10,054 nt of DNA from contig CALQED020000028.1 of the NCBI GenBank assembly GCA_943329505.2, positions 1 through 10,054 of the forward strand, given 5' to 3'. The notes below the pieces were generated by a model. That model had not been told where the DNA came from. It ran no database searches and saw only the letters and a list, made by a program, of their open reading frames with translations. This DNA comes from Polynucleobacter meluiroseus. Its GTDB lineage: Bacteria > Pseudomonadota > Gammaproteobacteria > Burkholderiales > Burkholderiaceae. Both the position numbers and the translations under genes were made by a program. This document shows positions 6,769 through 10,054 of the stretch, one piece after another. Each line of letters opens with the position of its first letter. The first letter of the stretch is position 1.

Positions 6769-9630
6769 TTAAGCAAACAAGCGATGGTCGCCGTCACCAA
6801 AGAGATTGCTAATACAGCGACCGCAAAGTTCTGGGTGATTAGCATTGGCACCGACATCTTTGGTGTGATGCCAGCAACGTCCACATTTTTTGTATTGACT
6901 GCTACGCACAAAGACTTCTAAGCCATCCTTGCTAAGTTCAATATTGGCGCTTGAGGTAATCGTGACAAAGCGCAAATCATCTTCTAGGGAATGCAGGATG
7001 GCAAAATCAACATCATCTAATTTGATGGTGAGCTCTGCTTGGAGGGATGAACCAACATGACCTGCTTCCCGTTCTAGCTCAATAGCTTTAGTGACTTCAG
7101 AACGGATCTCACGAATGCGATTCCACTTTGCAAGCAATTCATCGGCATGGGGGATTGCTGGTAATGTGCCGAACTCTTCCATGAAGATAGATTCAGATGG
7201 TTTGCTGCTTGAGCCGTGTGGGAATGATTGCCATGCTTCCTCCGCAGTGAAGGACAGGAATGGAGATAACCATTTCAAGAGATTGCGCGTGATATGAAAG
7301 AGGGCATTTTGAGCCGCTCTACGATCGGGAGAATTAGGTGCGCTGGTATAGAGACGGTCTTTGAGAATATCTAAATAGAAACCACCCAAATCTTCTGAGC
7401 AGAAGGACAGCATGCGTGCTACTGCTGGATGAAATTCATAGGCCTTGTAATGCGCCTCAACATCACTTTGAATTTGATTAGCTAGCGCAACAGCATAACG
7501 GTCGATTTCTAACCATTGATCAGTGGGCATAGAATCTTTGCTAGGATCAAAATCAGAAAGATTGGCGAGCAAGAAGCGCAAAGTATTACGAATGCGGCGA
7601 TAGCTCTCGGTAACGCGCTTGAGAATCTCATCAGAGATAGTCATCTCCCCTGAGTAGTCGGTTGAGGCCACCCAGAGGCGAATGATTTCAGCACCGAGCT
7701 TGTCGGCTACTTGTTGCGGTGCGATCACATTGCCAACGGATTTACTCATCTTGCGACCTTGGCCATCAACGGTAAAGCCATGGGTCAGAAGTGCTTTGTA
7801 GGGCGGTTTACCATCAAGCATGGCGCCTGTGAGCAGGGAGGAGTGAAACCAGCCGCGGTGTTGGTCTGAGCCTTCGAGATATAAGTCAGCCAAGCGACCA
7901 TTTGGTGTTTCGGCATCAGCCGTTAGCAATTGATCGCGATGTGAGCCACGAATCACATGCCAGTGGGTTGTTCCTGAATCAAACCAAACGTCTAGGGTGT
8001 CACGATTCTTTTCGTATTGAGCAGCCTCTTCTCCAAGCAACTCTGAAACTTCAAGTTGTTGCCATGCTTCAATACCGCCTTTTTCTACTCGCTGAGCAAC
8101 TTCTTCAAGTAGCTCTACGGTACGCGGATGTGGATCGCCAGTTTCCTTGTGCACAAAAAAAGCCATCGGTACACCCCACTGGCGTTGACGTGACAAGGTC
8201 CAATCAGGGCGATTGGCGATCATGCTATGCAAGCGTTGCTTACCCCAGGCTGGAAAAAACTCAGTGCTATCAATGCCAGCTAAGGCAGTTTCGCGCAGAC
8301 TGGCTTTACCATCGGAGGGCTTCTTATCCATACTCGCAAACCACTGTGAGGTAGCGCGATAAATAATAGGTGACTTATGACGCCAACAATGCATGTACGA
8401 GTGGGTATACGTTTTATCGCGTAACAGACTTCCAGCTTCACGCATTGCTTCCACAATCTTGGGATTGGCTTTCCAAATATATTCGTTGGCAAAAAGTGGT
8501 AACCAAGAGGCATATACGCCATTGCCCATCACGGGATTTAGGATATCTTTGTCTGCCAGCTTGTTGGCTTTGCAAGACTTAAAGTCCTCTTCGCCATAGG
8601 CAGGTGCAGAGTGAACGATGCCAGTACCAGTATCGAGCGTGACATATTCAGCAGGATAGATTGGTGAAAGACGCTGATAGCCTTCATGCAATGATGCGAG
8701 TGGATGCCAAAAGGAGATATTGGCCAATTGTGCGCCTTGGCAAGTAGCTATTACCTTACCTTCGAGACCATAGTCTTGTATGCAAGTTTCTACACGATCT
8801 TTTGCCAGAATTAATAACTTATCACCAACATCAACCAAAGCGTAAGTCAGTTCCGGATGAACGTTCATGGCCTGGTTAGCAGGAATAGTCCAAGGTGTCG
8901 TTGTCCAGATCACAATCTGACCTGGCTTATTTGGAAGCTCAGGAAGTCCAAATGCTTTTGCGAGTTGCGGGCGCTGCGCATCATCAAATGCGAAACCGAC
9001 ATCGACTGTTGGATCGGTCTTATCTTGATATTCCACTTCAGCTTCTGCGAGTGCTGAGCCACAGTCAAAACACCAGTTCACAGGTTTTAGGCCACGAAAT
9101 ACATACCCCTTTTCCCAGATCTTGCCCAGGGCGCGGATTTCATCGGCCTCATTACGATAGTTCATGGTGAGATAGGGATTATTCCAGTCACCTAAGACAC
9201 CTAGGCGCTCAAAGTCTTTCTTCTGTTTATCTACCTGTACTTGGGCATAGGAGCGAGCTTTGGCTTGCACTTCTGCAGTCGGTAGATTCTTCCCAAATTG
9301 TTTTTCAATCTGAATTTCAATCGGCATCCCATGACAATCCCAGCCTGGGACATAGACTGAGTCATACCCCATCAGCCAACGCGACTTCACAATGATGTCT
9401 TTGAGAATTTTATTCACTGCATGACCAATATGAATATCACCGTTCGCATAGGGGGGGCCATCATGCAAGATGAACTTGGGTTGCTTGGCATGCGCAGCCC
9501 GAATTTTTTCATAGAGCTTATTTTTTTGCCACTGAGTGACCCATTGCGGTTCACGTTTGGCTAGATCTCCCCGCATTGGGAATGAGGTGTCTAGTAGGTT
9601 GACGGGGTAAGAGTTTTCTTTTTCAGACAT
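6769..9630 (-). CDS. ileS: Isoleucine–tRNA ligase
   Basis: IleS is a class I cytoplasmic aminoacyl-tRNA synthetase that charges tRNA-Ile and edits misactivated valine. From ATG 9630 it has 953 residues (E. coli 938). The Rossmann catalytic core has [15 protein letters not shown] with HIGH at 67–70, and KMSKS at 627–631. The CP1 editing domain lies between them, with the threonine-rich [10 protein letters not shown] at 243–252 and [16 protein letters not shown] later. WFDSGTTHW and [12 protein letters not shown] precede KMSKS. The anticodon-binding helical domain follows. The C-terminal zinc finger is intact, with Cys916, Cys919, Cys936 and Cys939 (CGRCW…CGRC). This is the standard bacterial architecture, not the eukaryote-like mupirocin-resistant type. 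An upstream in-frame ATG (9684) would add 18 residues lying wholly inside rib[21 protein letters not shown] is the family-like start. No good ribosome site precedes it, and the start overlaps the ribF stop by 8 bases. Confidence 0.98.
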   Translation of the reverse strand: MSEKENSYPVNLLDTSFPMRGDLAKREPQWVTQWQKNKLYEKIRAAHAKQPKFILHDGPPYANGDIHIGHAVNKILKDIIVKSRWLMGYDSVYVPGWDCHGMPIEIQIEKQFGKNLPTAEVQAKARSYAQVQVDKQKKDFERLGVLGDWNNPYLTMNYRNEADEIRALGKIWEKGYVFRGLKPVNWCFDCGSALAEAEVEYQDKTDPTVDVGFAFDDAQRPQLAKAFGLPELPNKPGQIVIWTTTPWTIPANQAMNVHPELTYALVDVGDKLLILAKDRVETCIQDYGLEGKVIATCQGAQLANISFWHPLASLHEGYQRLSPIYPAEYVTLDTGTGIVHSAPAYGEEDFKSCKANKLADKDILNPVMGNGVYASWLPLFANEYIWKANPKIVEAMREAGSLLRDKTYTHSYMHCWRHKSPIIYRATSQWFASMDKKPSDGKASLRETALAGIDSTEFFPAWGKQRLHSMIANRPDWTLSRQRQWGVPMAFFVHKETGDPHPRTVELLEEVAQRVEKGGIEAWQQLEVSELLGEEAAQYEKNRDTLDVWFDSGTTHWHVIRGSHRDQLLTADAETPNGRLADLYLEGSDQHRGWFHSSLLTGAMLDGKPPYKALLTHGFTVDGQGRKMSKSVGNVIAPQQVADKLGAEIIRLWVASTDYSGEMTISDEILKRVTESYRRIRNTLRFLLANLSDFDPSKDSMPTDQWLEIDRYAVALANQIQSDVEAHYKAYEFHPAVARMLSFCSEDLGGFYLDILKDRLYTSAPNSPDRRAAQNALFHITRNLLKWLSPFLSFTAEEAWQSFPHGSSSKPSESIFMEEFGTLPAIPHADELLAKWNRIREIRSEVTKAIELEREAGHVGSSLQAELTIKLDDVDFAILHSLEDDLRFVTITSSANIELSKDGLEVFVRSSQYKKCGRCWHHTKDVGANANHPELCGRCISNLFGDGDHRLFA

Positions 9631-10054
9631 AAGCTTTTTTCTGGAAATAATTTCTGGCGTGCTTTGCATCAGATGCAATCGCATTTTTTAGAGTTTCGAG
9701 GTCATCATACTTTGCCTCGTCACGAATTTTTTCTAAGAGCTCAACGGTAATAATTTTTCCGTATACGTCTTCTTGATAATCAAAGATATGTGTCTCCAGC
9801 AGAACTCGACCTTCATCTTCTACAGTAGGCCTAACGCCTAGGCTGGCTACGGCTGGTAAAGGTTTGTCAGCTAGACCAATGACCTGTGCAGTGAAGATTC
9901 CAGTCGTCGCTGGTTTGCGATGATGCAAATGGTTAGCAACAGCCAAGTTCAAAGTAGGAAAGCCAAGTTGCCGACCGAGTTGTCGCCCATGAATCACGTG
10001 ACCAGAAATTCCATAAGGACGACCTAATAATTTTTCAGCTTGATTCATATCGCC
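9623..10054 (-). CDS. ribF: Bifunctional riboflavin kinase / FAD synthetase, C-terminal part only
   Basis: RibF phosphorylates riboflavin to FMN and adenylates FMN to FAD. Only the last 143 codons are in the window, covering the riboflavin kinase domain. The frame is open to the right edge: GGC GAT (Gly-Asp) precede the first visible Met, and the text [18 protein letters not shown] matches the usual run-in to the kinase domain. That Met is therefore internal and the gene is 5'-truncated by the window. The FMN adenylyltransferase domain lies beyond the edge. Visible motifs are the [16 protein letters not shown] nucleotide/flavin loop, GIFTAQV, the ASLGVRPTV segment, and [14 protein letters not shown], whose Glu is the expected catalytic residue. 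The TGA (complement of 9623–9625) overlaps the start of ileS, its partner in this common gene pair. The supply of FMN also fits the FMN-dependent CoaC activity encoded downstream. Confidence 0.95.
   Translation of the reverse strand, partial: GDMNQAEKLLGRPYGISGHVIHGRQLGRQLGFPTLNLAVANHLHHRKPATTGIFTAQVIGLADKPLPAVASLGVRPTVEDEGRVLLETHIFDYQEDVYGKIITVELLEKIRDEAKYDDLETLKNAIASDAKHARNYFQKKAYV

Larger units (their letters stand above)
4568..10054 (-). other. Likely ribF–ileS–lspA–coaBC–dut operon
   Basis: Five genes on the minus strand follow each other with spacings of -8, 12, 9 and 29 bases, and I see no internal terminator hairpin in the gaps. This favours one polycistronic message starting beyond the right edge. 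ribF–ileS–lspA is a widespread neighbourhood in proteobacteria, and the extension to coaBC–dut is, to my knowledge, common in Burkholderiales. No terminator is visible after dut. Internal promoters within ileS cannot be excluded. Confidence 0.75.

Noticed and set aside
7902..8354. 150-codon open frame on the plus strand inside ileS
   Set aside because: It lies antisense to strongly conserved IleS sequence, has no recognisable domain or ribosome site, and its composition is that of a shadow frame.
9631..9684. Upstream ATG start for ileS adding 18 residues
   Set aside because: The extra residues are just another frame of the ribF 3' end. Similarity to IleS begins after MSEKENS.
10046..10048. 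Met at 10048 as the true start of a short single-domain riboflavin kinase
   Set aside because: The frame stays open to the window edge with Gly-Asp before the Met, in the context typical of the linker in full-length RibF, so this is a window truncation.
1..10054. Possible new defence, mobile or biosynthetic system
   Set aside because: All long frames are recognised housekeeping genes in a common order. No transposase, integrase, phage gene, toxin–antitoxin pair, CRISPR repeat or compositional island is visible.

Overview
The window is an ordinary, densely packed stretch of a betaproteobacterial chromosome. Moderate GC, the order csp–clpS–clpA, and the run ribF–ileS–lspA–coaBC–dut all point to Burkholderiales. 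The low GC for that order and the protein sequences suggest a Polynucleobacter-like freshwater bacterium. That genus-level guess is inference and was not checked by any search.

Left part (1–3377). A cold-shock protein gene, cut by the window edge, reads leftward. It diverges from clpS–clpA, which read rightward. ClpS is the adaptor that recognises N-degrons and ClpA is the AAA+ unfoldase that feeds ClpP. Their ATGA stop/start overlap suggests coupled synthesis of the two partners. The roughly 285-base gap between csp and clpS holds a plausible sigma70-type csp promoter with a leader of about 100 nt, and T-rich/G-rich repeats before clpS. After clpA comes a 77-residue basic protein resembling histone H1-like (Hc1-type) proteins, closed by a strong hairpin terminator that should work on both strands.

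Middle (3378–4567). A ChaA-type Ca2+(Na+)/H+ antiporter starts at GTG. A short AT-rich palindrome lies in its upstream region.

Right part (4568–10054). Five genes read leftward and form one tight cluster. In transcription order they are ribF (3' part only; riboflavin kinase/FAD synthetase), ileS, lspA (signal peptidase II), coaBC (coenzyme A synthesis) and dut (dUTPase). Gaps are -8, 12, 9 and 29 bases, so a single operon with its promoter beyond the right edge is likely. The products are housekeeping enzymes for flavin and CoA cofactors, tRNA charging, lipoprotein maturation and dUTP removal. dut ends exactly where chaA ends, with no base between the two stop codons and no terminator seen there.

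I see no mobile element, CRISPR array, tRNA, rRNA, phage gene, defence system or broken gene. I found no undescribed system. The items most worth a second look are the small basic protein, the csp leader, the zero-gap convergent chaA/dut junction and the chaA palindrome.
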